This document shows, piece after piece, positions 16,853 through 25,733 of a stretch of DNA of 64,000 bases; positions within the stretch are counted from its first letter, which is position 1; every line of letters starts with the position of its first letter. The stretch lies in the NCBI RefSeq assembly GCF_000647975.1, contig NZ_JFKE01000003.1, positions 444,206 through 508,205 of the forward strand. The letters run 5' to 3'. The position numbers and the translations under genes were made by a program. Under the pieces are notes generated by a model. That model did not search any database, had not been told where the DNA came from, and worked only from the letters and a program-made list of their open reading frames with translations. Source of the stretch: Actibacterium mucosum KCTC 23349. GTDB lineage: Bacteria > Pseudomonadota > Alphaproteobacteria > Rhodobacterales > Rhodobacteraceae.

Positions 16853-18044
16853 GACACCGGGCGCGCTGGATGGAATCGTCGTTCTGGACCTGACGCGCAT
16901 TCTGGCCGGCCCCACGGCCACGCAGATGATGGGCGATCTGGGCGCTACGATCTGGAAAATCGAAAACCCCAAAACCGGCGGAGATGACACCCGCGCCTGG
17001 GGCCCACCCTATGCGCCCACCCCAGATGGGCAAGACACTGATTTATCGGCCTATTTCATGGCCGCGAACCGGAATAAGAAGTCCATTGCCGTCGACTTGG
17101 CCAGCGCCGAGGGCCAACGTGTTCTGCGCCAAATGGCGGCGCGAGCCGATGTTGTGATCGAGAATTTCAAACCCGGCGGTCTGGTCAAATACGGGCTGGA
17201 TCATGCAACGCTTTGTGCTGCGCATCCGGGGTTGGTCTATTGCTCGATCTCGGGGTTTGGACAGACCGGACCAAACCGCGACAAACCCGGCTATGACCTG
17301 ATGGCGCAGGGCTATGGCGGGATCATGAGCCTGACGGGGGATCCGGACGGCCAGCCCATGAAAGTGGGCGTGGGCATCGCCGACGTGATGTGCGGGATGT
17401 ATGCCACCATCGGGGTTCTTGCGGCGCTGCGGCACCGCGATGCCACCGGCGAAGGCCAACATATCGACCTCTCTTTGGTCGATGCACAAATGGCTTGGCT
17501 GATCAACGAAGGTACAAATTTCCTGGCTTCGGGACAGAACCCGGTGCGGCGTGGCAATGCGCATCCGAATATCGTGCCCTACGAGGTGTTTGCCGCTGCG
17601 GATGGCCATGTGATTCTGGCCGTCGGCAATGACGGCCAATTCCGCCGGTTCTGCGACTTCGTCGGGCGGCCTGATCTGGCCGAACTGCCGGAGTTTGCCA
17701 CTAACCCCGCGCGGCTGGAAAACCGCGTCGGTTTGATTGCCGAAATCACGCCGCTAATTGCGGCCCGGTCCATGGCGGAAATCATCGATGGGCTGGAGGC
17801 ACGCAAAGTGCCGGTTGGCCCGATTCACACCGTAAAGCAAGCGCTGTCCACCGATCAGGCGCGCGCGCGTCACATGGTCGTTCCGATGCAGGCCAACGGT
17901 GCAGGTACGGTGCAGGTTCTGGGCAACCCGCTGAACTTCTCGCGCACACCGGTGCGCTATCGTTCTGCCCCGCCGAGGTTTGGGCAGGACACTGACGAAG
18001 TGTTACAGTCGTTGGCCAGATCAGACGAAGATCACACCGGCTAA
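16836..18044 (+). CDS. CaiB/BaiF family CoA transferase
   Basis: A 402-residue class III CoA transferase, which moves CoA between carboxylic acids through an aspartyl-anhydride. Family features: GIVVLDLTRILAGP at the N terminus, NRNKKSIAVDL near 75, ENFKPGG near 112, and the catalytic aspartate in GIADVMCGMYA near 180, followed by HIDLSLVDAQMAWL. Two tandem ATG codons are possible starts (one residue apart). Overlap with the ThDP enzyme argues for translational coupling and a shared pathway. The acid and the CoA donor cannot be read from sequence; glutarate/succinate-type transferases are among the possible relatives. Confidence 0.85.
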   Translation: MMAGSETPGALDGIVVLDLTRILAGPTATQMMGDLGATIWKIENPKTGGDDTRAWGPPYAPTPDGQDTDLSAYFMAANRNKKSIAVDLASAEGQRVLRQMAARADVVIENFKPGGLVKYGLDHATLCAAHPGLVYCSISGFGQTGPNRDKPGYDLMAQGYGGIMSLTGDPDGQPMKVGVGIADVMCGMYATIGVLAALRHRDATGEGQHIDLSLVDAQMAWLINEGTNFLASGQNPVRRGNAHPNIVPYEVFAAADGHVILAVGNDGQFRRFCDFVGRPDLAELPEFATNPARLENRVGLIAEITPLIAARSMAEIIDGLEARKVPVGPIHTVKQALSTDQARARHMVVPMQANGAGTVQVLGNPLNFSRTPVRYRSAPPRFGQDTDEVLQSLARSDEDHTG

Positions 18045-18066
18045 ATCCTGCCAACGCACCTATTTT

Positions 18067-18105
18067 CGGCAATAAGCGGGGCTTTTTTGCCGGTTTTCCG
18101 GCAAA
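18067..18105 (+). terminator. Overlapping stem-loops after the CoA transferase gene
   Basis: CGGCAA...TTGCCG (18067-18092) encloses AAGC/GCTT. An alternative perfect hairpin TTTGCCGG-TTTT-CCGGCAAA spans 18086-18105. A T5 run comes about 8 bases later. Probably ends the CoA transferase transcript before the TTC38-like gene. Confidence 0.5.
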
Positions 18106-18241
18106 CTGGCTGTTTTTGGCCGAAAACTCCGATGACGTCCATTCACGTATGCGTTGGTTCTTTGTTGCAGACGTATTTTTGGCTGCAACGCAGCGTATAA
18201 CAGACTCAGCGCGAATTTAACGACGTTGTGGAGCGTATAGA

Positions 18242-19606
18242 ATGGCTACTGACATTTTCGGCGGCGAAGTCACCGCAAACGGCCCTGAGGCCCTTGAAAG
18301 CTGGAACAAGACGATCCTGGCTTTTCTGGCGCATGGGGCCGATACGCCCACGCATTTGATGCGCGCCATCGAACTGGACCCCGGTTTCGTCATGGCACAT
18401 GCCACAAAGGGGCTGATGTTCCTGATGCTGGGCAAACGGGAATTGTTCGACATTGCTCGCGAAAGCCTGACCAATGCAAAGCTGGCACGGGCCGAAGGAG
18501 GCGCCACCGCACGTGAGGTTGCCTATGTAAACGCGCTGCAATCCTGGCTGGACGGCAACCCTGCAGGATCGGTGACCGAGATCGAAAAAGTGCTGTTGGC
18601 AAATCCAGGCGACACGCTGTCCATGAAGGTGAGCCATGCCATTCGGTTCATTCTGGGCGATGCGCAGGGCATGTTGCGGTCGGTTCTTCGCGTAGAGCAG
18701 GCACATGGGGCAGACCACCCCGGTCGCGGTTACCTGTTGGGCTGTCAGGCCTTTGCGCTGGAAGAAAACGGCGAGTACGTGCGCGCCGAAGTCGTAGGCC
18801 GTGAGGGGCTGACACTTACCGCCGACGACGCCTGGGGTTTGCACGCAGTGGCGCATGTACTGGACATGACCGCGCAAGCGCGCGCGGGGATCGATCTGCT
18901 GGACGCGAATGAAAGCAAATGGCAACACTGCAACAACTTCCGTTATCATGTCTGGTGGCACAAAGCGCTGCTGCATCTGGATCAAGGCGAGGTGGACAAG
19001 GTCTTTGCGCTTTATGATCAGAAAATCCGCTTTGATCAGACGGATGATTACCGCGACATCTCGAACGCCACGTCCCTGCTGAGCCGGTTGGAGCTTGAAG
19101 GACATGACGTCGGAGCCCGCTGGGAAGAGCTGGCCGAGTTTGCCGAGGCGCGCTCGGACGACGGCGTGCTGGTTTTTGCAGACCTGCATTACATGCTGGC
19201 CCTCATCGGCGGGGAAAGGGAAACCGCCAAAACGCAGATGCTGGCCCGAATGCACCGCGATGCTTCGCGCAACGCAGTCAGCCAAGACGAGATTTTTAAC
19301 CACCCCGGTCTAGCTGCCGCCGAAGGGCTGGCCGCATTTGGCGAGGGGCGCTATGACAACGCATTCCTGAACCTTCTGCGCGCGCGAGAAGCGATGCAAT
19401 CAATTGGTGGCAGCCACGCCCAACGCGACGTGTTTGAACGCATCACCATCGATGCAGGCATCCGCGCTGGTCGACTGGATCAGGCCACCGATGTGCTGGA
19501 TAGCCGCAAGGACAAGCGCAAAGGGGCCGAAGACAGGTTTACCGCAACGCGCTATGACACGATTGCTCGCGCCAAGCAGGCGCTTTCGGATATCCCGGCC
19601 CAATAA
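18242..19606 (+). CDS. Tetratricopeptide (TTC38-like) protein
   Basis: A 454-residue soluble helical-repeat protein resembling the TTC38 family found in bacteria and animals. Features: an N-terminal LIMRAIELDPGFVMAHATKG-like repeat (TPR consensus W/L-G-Y-A-F-A-P spacing), a central AWGLHAVAHVLDM segment near 200, and HCNNFRYHVWWHKALLHLD near 225, the conserved His/Trp-rich core of the family. No signal peptide is visible. The ATG follows GTGGAG. It ends 21 bases before opgC and is probably read with the glucan genes. Its biochemical function is unknown; the His-rich core could bind a metal or a small molecule. Confidence 0.8.
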   Translation: MATDIFGGEVTANGPEALESWNKTILAFLAHGADTPTHLMRAIELDPGFVMAHATKGLMFLMLGKRELFDIARESLTNAKLARAEGGATAREVAYVNALQSWLDGNPAGSVTEIEKVLLANPGDTLSMKVSHAIRFILGDAQGMLRSVLRVEQAHGADHPGRGYLLGCQAFALEENGEYVRAEVVGREGLTLTADDAWGLHAVAHVLDMTAQARAGIDLLDANESKWQHCNNFRYHVWWHKALLHLDQGEVDKVFALYDQKIRFDQTDDYRDISNATSLLSRLELEGHDVGARWEELAEFAEARSDDGVLVFADLHYMLALIGGERETAKTQMLARMHRDASRNAVSQDEIFNHPGLAAAEGLAAFGEGRYDNAFLNLLRAREAMQSIGGSHAQRDVFERITIDAGIRAGRLDQATDVLDSRKDKRKGAEDRFTATRYDTIARAKQALSDIPAQ

Positions 19607-19627
19607 CAACTTAATACGGCGGATTGC

Positions 19628-20911
19628 ATGACTATCGCTGACCCGACGACCACCAACTACTCGGCGACGCCCCGCGCAACGGCGGCGGCGCCCGCTGCCA
19701 CCACGCGCGACCCGCGGCTGGATTTCTTTCGCGGCATCGCGATGTTCATCATCCTGATCGCCCACACGCCCGGCAACTGGCTGACGCTGTGGATCCCGGC
19801 GCGCTGGGGCTTTTCGGATGCAACCGAGATCTTCGTGTTCTGCTCGGGCATGGCCTCGGCCATCGCCTTTGGCAAAACGTTCGAGCGCAAGGGCATGGCG
19901 CTGGGCACCGCCCGCGTCGGCTTCCGCGTCTGGCAGGTCTATTGGGCCCATATCGGGCTGTTCTTTGCGGTGGCCGCGACGATGGCGGCGCTGAACAATA
20001 CCGGGCTGTTTGACCGCGACTATGTGGGGCAGCTGAACCTCTACCCGTTCTTCAACCGCCCGTTCGAGCAATTGCCGGCCCTTTTCACCCTGACCTATGT
20101 GCCGAACTATTTCGACATTTTGCCGATGTACATGGTGATCCTCATCATGATGCCGGTGATGGTGGGCCTGTCGCGGGTCGACCTGCGGCTTGTGGCGCTG
20201 GCCGTGGGGCTGATCTGGCTGGCGGCAAATACCAAGACCATCGTATTGCTTTTGGGCCTGTCCGAGGATGGCTGGCTGATGGCGCAATGGTGGGCCGATA
20301 TCAACCTGCCGGCAGAGCCATGGACCCAGCGCGGCTGGTTCTTCAACCCGTTTGGCTGGCAGCTGATCTTTTTCACCGGATTTGCCTTCATGATCGGCTG
20401 GCTACCGAAGCCACCGGTGCATTGGTGGCTGATCGGTTTGGCTTTGTTCGTGGTGCTGATCAACATCCCGCTGTCCAGCATCGGGGTGCGCGAGCTTGGC
20501 CTGCGCAATGCCGATGCCCTGTTCAACGCCCGCGAATGGCGCATCGACAACCGGCCCCTGATCTCCAAATCCGATTTCGGCCTGCTGCGTTATGTGCATT
20601 TCCTGGCGCTGGCCTATCTGGCCTGGGTGGTTGTGGGCCCCGGCGGCGCGCGGATCATGCCGCACGGCGCGGGTCTGATCGCGCGCGCCTGGGCGCCGCT
20701 TTTGGCGGTGATCATGAAGGTTGGGCAGCAATCGCTGGCGGTATTCGTGTTCTCGATGTTCTTTGCCCGCCTGATGGGCATGACCTTCGACGTGGTGGGC
20801 AAATCGCACTGGACCATGCTGTGGGTCAACGCGGTGGGCTTTGCGGCGATCATCCTGTGCGCCTACGGCGCGGGGTGGTTCAAAACCCAACCCTGGCGGA
20901 AAAAGGCGTAA
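19628..20911 (+). CDS. opgC: OpgC-type membrane acyltransferase for periplasmic glucans
   Basis: An inner-membrane protein of 427 residues with about ten hydrophobic segments. It adds succinyl or similar acyl groups to osmoregulated periplasmic glucans. After a low-complexity Ala/Thr N terminus (residues 1-25) comes the family start DPRLDFFRGIAMFIILIAH, then ATEIFVFCSGM near 75, both typical of OpgC/acyltransferase-3 proteins. It sits directly before opgG/D and opgH with a 3-base gap, so the modification enzyme is cotranscribed with the backbone-synthesis genes. The exact acyl donor is not evident. Confidence 0.88.
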   Translation: MTIADPTTTNYSATPRATAAAPAATTRDPRLDFFRGIAMFIILIAHTPGNWLTLWIPARWGFSDATEIFVFCSGMASAIAFGKTFERKGMALGTARVGFRVWQVYWAHIGLFFAVAATMAALNNTGLFDRDYVGQLNLYPFFNRPFEQLPALFTLTYVPNYFDILPMYMVILIMMPVMVGLSRVDLRLVALAVGLIWLAANTKTIVLLLGLSEDGWLMAQWWADINLPAEPWTQRGWFFNPFGWQLIFFTGFAFMIGWLPKPPVHWWLIGLALFVVLINIPLSSIGVRELGLRNADALFNAREWRIDNRPLISKSDFGLLRYVHFLALAYLAWVVVGPGGARIMPHGAGLIARAWAPLLAVIMKVGQQSLAVFVFSMFFARLMGMTFDVVGKSHWTMLWVNAVGFAAIILCAYGAGWFKTQPWRKKA

Positions 20912-20914
20912 ACC

Positions 20915-22444
20915 ATGGATCGTCGGCAGTTTCTTTCCGTTCTCGCCTCGGCCGCCATGGCGCCGCAACTGGCCGGTGCCACCGATGGCGAACCGGGGCT
21001 GATGCTGGGCAAGGGTGAACCGTTCTCGCGCCGCGCTATCATCGACCGCGCCCGCGACATGGCCAAACGCGCCTATGCCCCGCGTGCCGAAGTGCCATTG
21101 GCATGGCGTGAGCTGAGTTACGAGCAGTACAAATCCATCTGGTTCGACACACGCAACGCGTTGTGGGCAGATGGCGACACGCCCGTGCAGATGGACGTGT
21201 TTCACCCCGGCCTCTATTTCCCCCGCGCCGTGCAGATCAACGCCGTGGAAGAGGGACAAACCCGCCGGGTGCAATTCGACATGGCGGTGTTCGACAAGAC
21301 CGACCAGGTGCCCGACCTGCCGGTGCCCACCGATCTGGGCTATTCCGGTTTGCGCCTTCGGGCCGAGCTTGAGACGCCGGGCATTTTCACCGAATATATG
21401 GTGATGCAAGGTGCGAGCTACTTCCGCGCCATTGGCAAAGGTCAGAATTACGGCCTGTCGGCGCGCGGCATTGCCATCGACACGGCCGAGCCATCGGGCG
21501 AAGAGTTTCCCGAATTTACCGAATTCTGGATCGAACGCCCCGCACCGGGCCAGATGGACACGGTGATCCATGCGCTGCTGGATGGCCCCTCGGTCACCGG
21601 ATGCTATCGGTTCCGCATCACGCCCGGCGACACCACGGTGATGGAGGTCGAGGCCGACCTTTTTGCCCGCAAGCGGCTGACCCATGTGGGGCTGGCGCCG
21701 CTGACGTCGATGTTTCTGTTTGACGAGACCAACCGCGAACGGTTCTCGGATTTTCGCCCGGCGGTGCATGACAGCGACGGGTTGATGATGATGAATGGCG
21801 GGGGCGAGGTGATCTGGCGCCCGCTGGCCAACCCCAAGCGCCTGCAGGTTTCGGGCTTTCTGGACAAGGACCCCAAAGGGTTCGGCCTGATGCAGCGCGC
21901 CCGGCAGCTGGGTGATTTCGCCGATCTTGAGGCGCATTACCACACCCGCCCGGGCCTGTGGGTGGAACCGCAGGGCGATTGGGGCATGGGCCGTGTGCGG
22001 CTGGTCGAGATCCCGTCGGACAAAGAGATTTACGACAATATCGTCGCCTATTGGCGCCCGATGGACCCGATGGAGCCGGGTAAGAACCATCGTTTCGCCT
22101 ACCGCCTGTACTGGGGCGCCGACCCCGCACCGGTGCACACGCTGGCGCAGGTGCTGAACACGCGAATGGGCGAAAGCACGTTTTCGGATGGCCATATCAT
22201 CGCCATCGATTTTGCCGCCCATCCAGATTTGCCCGAGGATCTGTCGCAGGTCGTCAAACTGATCCGCGCCTCGGGCGGGGTTGAGGTGACCGAGGGCGTG
22301 TTGCAGCGCAACCCCGAAACCGGCGGCGCGCGGCTGGCGTTCCGGTTTATCCCCGGCGACGCGCAAGTGGTGGAGTTCCGCGCCCAGCTGCGCCTGCCCG
22401 GCCAGGCACTGTCCGAGGTGTGGCTTTACCGGTGGACGGCCTGA
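20915..22444 (+). CDS. opgG: Periplasmic glucan biosynthesis protein OpgG/OpgD
   Basis: A 509-residue periplasmic protein needed to form the glucan backbone. The N terminus MDRRQFLSVLASAAMAP is a twin-arginine signal, as in OpgD, which favours the OpgD form although the family name is usually given as OpgG. The mature part has the family start (IIDRARDMAKRAYAP, YEQYKSIWF near 65). Central conserved stretches include GASYFRAIGKGQNYGLSARG near 165 and EFWIERP near 205, then a C-terminal Ig-like domain from about residue 395. Its stop overlaps the opgH start (ATGA), showing coupling. Confidence 0.9.
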   Translation: MDRRQFLSVLASAAMAPQLAGATDGEPGLMLGKGEPFSRRAIIDRARDMAKRAYAPRAEVPLAWRELSYEQYKSIWFDTRNALWADGDTPVQMDVFHPGLYFPRAVQINAVEEGQTRRVQFDMAVFDKTDQVPDLPVPTDLGYSGLRLRAELETPGIFTEYMVMQGASYFRAIGKGQNYGLSARGIAIDTAEPSGEEFPEFTEFWIERPAPGQMDTVIHALLDGPSVTGCYRFRITPGDTTVMEVEADLFARKRLTHVGLAPLTSMFLFDETNRERFSDFRPAVHDSDGLMMMNGGGEVIWRPLANPKRLQVSGFLDKDPKGFGLMQRARQLGDFADLEAHYHTRPGLWVEPQGDWGMGRVRLVEIPSDKEIYDNIVAYWRPMDPMEPGKNHRFAYRLYWGADPAPVHTLAQVLNTRMGESTFSDGHIIAIDFAAHPDLPEDLSQVVKLIRASGGVEVTEGVLQRNPETGGARLAFRFIPGDAQVVEFRAQLRLPGQALSEVWLYRWTA

Positions 22445-24321
22445 TGCCGCGCGATCTGCGCGATCCCCTGGCCCTGATGCCCCCGCATGCACCCTTAGAG
22501 ATGCCGCCACAGGACCTGCGTGCGGCGCCACCTTTGGCCGTGCGCGCCCCTGCGCCGTCAAACCGCACGCGTTTCTGGCGACTGGTTGTTTTTGGGCTGG
22601 CAGGTCTGGCGATGACCGCGTTGTTGGCGGCCATTGGCAATTGGCTTGCCATGGGCGGGTTGATGGCGTTGGAGGTTATGCTTTTGGCGTTGATAGGGTT
22701 GACTGGCATCTGGATCCTGATTTCGGTCAGCACGGCCCTGGCTGGCCTGCATGCGCTGGCAGTTCCACCACGCGTTGCGCGCCACGATAATGTGCATCGC
22801 CGCATGTCCACTGCCATTCTTGTGCCGGTTTACAACGAAACCCCGCGCGAGGTTTTTGGCAATGCGGCCGCGATGTTGCAGGACCTGATGCGTGCCGATC
22901 CGCAGGGCGATTATCGTTTTTACATTCTTTCCGACACGCAAGACGAAGAGGCAACACAGGCCGAAGCCGAAGGCTTCGCATGGCTCTATGCACGCGCACC
23001 CGCCGCGATACCGGTGCATTACCGTCGCCGGGTGCCGAATATCGACCGCAAGGTTGGTAATATTGCCGATTGGGTGACCCAATGGGGCGGTGCGCATGAA
23101 GCGATGTTGGTGCTGGACGCCGATAGCCTGATGTCAGGTCAGGCGATCTCGTCCTTGGTGCAGGAGCTGGCCGCAGATCCCGGCGCAGGGCTGATACAGT
23201 CTTGTCCCCGCCTGATCGGGGCCGAAAGCCTCTTTGCCCAGCTGCAGCAATTCGCGAATGCCGCCTATGGCTTCCTTCTGGCCGAGGGATTGGCACGCTG
23301 GTCGGGGCGCGAGGGCAATTACTGGGGTCACAACGCCATCATGCGCACGCGCGCCTTTGCGGGCGCTGCGGGATTGCCGCATTTGCGTGGGCGTCGCGGA
23401 CGCGACCAGATGATCTGGAGCCATGATTTTGTCGAGGCTGCATTGCTGCGCCGTGCCGGTTGGGGCGTGCGGTTTCTGACACGACCGGGCGGCAGCTACG
23501 AGGAAACCCCTGCGACGCTGATCGACCATGTTCTGCGCGACCGCCGCTGGTGTCAGGGCAACCTGCAACACCTGCGCCTGCTGGCCACACGCGGGTTGCA
23601 CCCGCTGTCGCGGTACCACCTGTTTCACGGCGCGATGGCCTATCTTCTGTCGCCCGCTTGGTTCGTTTTGTTGGTGATTTGGGCGCTTTTGGGCACTGGG
23701 CAGGAAACCAGCGTTATTCGCTATTTCAGCGAGACAAACCCGCTATATCCTGTCTGGCCGGAGCTGACGCGCACCCAATCGGTTCTGTTCTTGGCGGTGA
23801 TGTACGGCATGTTGCTGGCCCCGAAAATTCTGGGCATCACGGTGATCCTGACCAGCCGAACGCGGCGCCGTGCATTTGGTGGAATGCGCCGGTTCTTGCC
23901 GGCCGCGTTGATTGAACTGGCGATGTCGATCGCTTATGCGCCGGTGCAGATGGTACAGCAAACGGTCGCCGTATTGCGCATTGCGCTGGGGTTGCGCGTG
24001 GGCTGGACACCGCAAAACCGTTCTGGCGGGCAATACGGTCTGCTGACAACGGCCAAGTTTCACGCGCTGGAAACGGTAACAGGTCTGGCTTTGTTGGCAG
24101 GCATTGCCTTTGGCATTGTGTCGCTTTGGCTGCTGCCCATTGGGCTGAGCCTGGCGATTGCTGTGCCGTTGTCCGCCATAAGTGGGCTGAACGCGATGGG
24201 CCGTCGCGGTGCGCTGATCCCTGCGCCCGAACATATCGACCCGCCCGCCATTCGCAAAGCGGCCGAGGCAGAACGCGCAATGTTCGGTGACACCGCGCGC
24301 CCGGAACTTGCAGCCGAATAA
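22444..24321 (+). CDS. opgH: Glucans biosynthesis glucosyltransferase H
   Basis: An inner-membrane GT2 enzyme that polymerises glucose from UDP-glucose into the periplasmic glucan backbone. It has 625 residues, shorter than the enterobacterial protein (about 847), as is usual in Rhodobacterales. There are two N-terminal membrane segments (about 50-70 and 75-100). The GT2 domain runs from about 120 to 400 with ILVPVYNE, VLDADSLMSG (DxD) near 225, and an RDRRWCQGNLQH acceptor motif near 365. Several C-terminal membrane segments follow. The ATG used overlaps the opgG/D stop. It converges with the esterase gene, the two stops abutting. Confidence 0.92.
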   Translation: MPRDLRDPLALMPPHAPLEMPPQDLRAAPPLAVRAPAPSNRTRFWRLVVFGLAGLAMTALLAAIGNWLAMGGLMALEVMLLALIGLTGIWILISVSTALAGLHALAVPPRVARHDNVHRRMSTAILVPVYNETPREVFGNAAAMLQDLMRADPQGDYRFYILSDTQDEEATQAEAEGFAWLYARAPAAIPVHYRRRVPNIDRKVGNIADWVTQWGGAHEAMLVLDADSLMSGQAISSLVQELAADPGAGLIQSCPRLIGAESLFAQLQQFANAAYGFLLAEGLARWSGREGNYWGHNAIMRTRAFAGAAGLPHLRGRRGRDQMIWSHDFVEAALLRRAGWGVRFLTRPGGSYEETPATLIDHVLRDRRWCQGNLQHLRLLATRGLHPLSRYHLFHGAMAYLLSPAWFVLLVIWALLGTGQETSVIRYFSETNPLYPVWPELTRTQSVLFLAVMYGMLLAPKILGITVILTSRTRRRAFGGMRRFLPAALIELAMSIAYAPVQMVQQTVAVLRIALGLRVGWTPQNRSGGQYGLLTTAKFHALETVTGLALLAGIAFGIVSLWLLPIGLSLAIAVPLSAISGLNAMGRRGALIPAPEHIDPPAIRKAAEAERAMFGDTARPELAAE

Positions 24322-25149
24322 TCAGAGGCCTTCGTACCAGTCCAGCATCATCTGGCTCCATCCGCGTGGCACGCCGTGGCCACCGGGGAACAGGACAAAT
24401 TCCAGCGCGGTACCCTCGTTACAATTAACCCATCTGCGGTGCCAGAAAGATTCGGTCATCTCGAACCGGTCCGCCTTCCACGCGTCACAACCATTTGCCG
24501 CGCGCCAAATCGACATGCCGTGAAAAACGTCGCCTTGATTAATGGCACCGCCTCGCAGCGGGCGCCCCTCCAATGGAACGGTGCCGTCGGTCCAGCCATG
24601 GGTGTGCAACAAACGTACAGGGCCCGTACATTCGGCTGGGTGGGGTCGCCAGAAACTGCCCGCCACCGGCGCATAGGCCGAGAATTGGTCAGGCTGCGCG
24701 CAAGCGGCGTAAGAGGTCATCGAGCCGCCGATGGAAAACCCTGACAGCACGATCCGGTCACGATCCACGCCGAATTTCTGTGCAGCATCCGCGGCCACTT
24801 CGTCCAGAAACGCGTTTTCGTCCCGCAGAATTTCGCGGCCCGGAATGAAGGACCAGAAACCACCCCCGCGCCCTTCGCGGCCCATGCCATTAGGTGCAAT
24901 CAGCGCATAGCCGCGCGACAACAGCCCATTGCGCATCGCGTCATTGCTGATCTCCCTCGCGCCGGTCCCACCCGCGCCATGCAGGAAGATGACCGCGGGA
25001 ACCGCGCCGTCGACCCCTTCGGGCATAGCGATGTGATAGCTGCCCATAGGCACTTCGCAGGCCTGATCGACCCCACCGCAATCGGCCGCCATCGCGGCAG
25101 CACCAAACAGCCAGGTCGCAAGACCCAGCGTGATCGAAGATGTACGCAT
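24322..25149 (-). CDS. Exported alpha/beta hydrolase, PHB-depolymerase/feruloyl-esterase-like
   Basis: A 275-residue exported esterase of the LpqC/poly(3-hydroxybutyrate) depolymerase family. The signal peptide spans residues 1-21 (cleavage near AMA). The mature part has FLHGAGGTG (oxyanion loop), the nucleophile elbow GFSIGGS near 137, an acid region HTHGWTDGTVP near 187, and a C-terminal histidine in FPGGHGVP near 258, completing a Ser-Asp-His triad. It is 11 bases downstream of the rhodanese gene on the same strand and probably cotranscribed. A short-chain ester or polymer substrate is likely, but the exact one is not identifiable. Confidence 0.85.
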   Translation of the reverse strand: MRTSSITLGLATWLFGAAAMAADCGGVDQACEVPMGSYHIAMPEGVDGAVPAVIFLHGAGGTGAREISNDAMRNGLLSRGYALIAPNGMGREGRGGGFWSFIPGREILRDENAFLDEVAADAAQKFGVDRDRIVLSGFSIGGSMTSYAACAQPDQFSAYAPVAGSFWRPHPAECTGPVRLLHTHGWTDGTVPLEGRPLRGGAINQGDVFHGMSIWRAANGCDAWKADRFEMTESFWHRRWVNCNEGTALEFVLFPGGHGVPRGWSQMMLDWYEGL

Positions 25150-25160
25150 CAGTTACTCTC

Positions 25161-25631
25161 TCAGCTGTCGGAATAGGAAACAGTAGGCACGCCGCGTTTC
25201 AGCCACCCGGGCCCAGCGCGCGATCCCAACATCCCTTCGGGGATGTCGATGATATGGGTATAGCCGGCATCGGTCAGACGCTCGGTCATTTTGCGAGACC
25301 GCACACCGCGCGCGCAGATCAAGGCGATAGGGACCGTCCGGTCGCCCCCTGTGGCCTTGTCCAGCGCGGCAATGAAGTCGAGCCGTCGCATATCCAGCGG
25401 CACTGCCCCCTCGCCCACTCCGGTTTCGGCCCATTCGTCGGGGCGTCGAATGTCGACCAAGGTAATGCGGCCGGCGGTGGCGTGATCATGCGCCTCGGGC
25501 GGGGTCAGCAGGTCGCCCTCGACAGACACGCGCATCACATATGACCGTCCGGCAAAGGCGGCACCTGCGCCCAACACAACAACACCACCACCAATAAGGG
25601 CATTTCGCCGACTGAGAAGTTCGCGGGACAT
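25161..25631 (-). CDS. Exported rhodanese-like protein
   Basis: A 156-residue single-domain rhodanese. The N terminus MSRELLSRRNALIGGG followed by a hydrophobic run is a twin-arginine-like signal or anchor. The domain has VDIRRPDEWAETG (CDC25/rhodanese N motif) and the active loop CARGVRSR near residue 115, with the persulfide cysteine first. It should act in the periplasm or at the membrane in sulfur transfer. I chose the internal ATG giving MSRELL. It is the upstream partner of the exported esterase. Confidence 0.85.
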   Translation of the reverse strand: MSRELLSRRNALIGGGVVVLGAGAAFAGRSYVMRVSVEGDLLTPPEAHDHATAGRITLVDIRRPDEWAETGVGEGAVPLDMRRLDFIAALDKATGGDRTVPIALICARGVRSRKMTERLTDAGYTHIIDIPEGMLGSRAGPGWLKRGVPTVSYSDS

Positions 25632-25733
25632 GTCTGTACCTCGATCTGTTGCAATAACTTGCACGAACCCTAGCAGCCGCTGGGCGACGGTGCGAGCATG
25701 CGACAGCGATCTCTCGTAACTGTGAAACCTTCG

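Noticed and set aside
15245-18044. Oxalyl-CoA decarboxylase and formyl-CoA transferase for oxalate
   Set aside because: The gene pairing fits, but the ThDP protein resembles acetolactate-synthase-like enzymes and has an atypical metal motif.
20402-22561. Minus-strand open frame of 719 codons
   Set aside because: Antisense to opgC/opgG/D; composition typical of a shadow frame.
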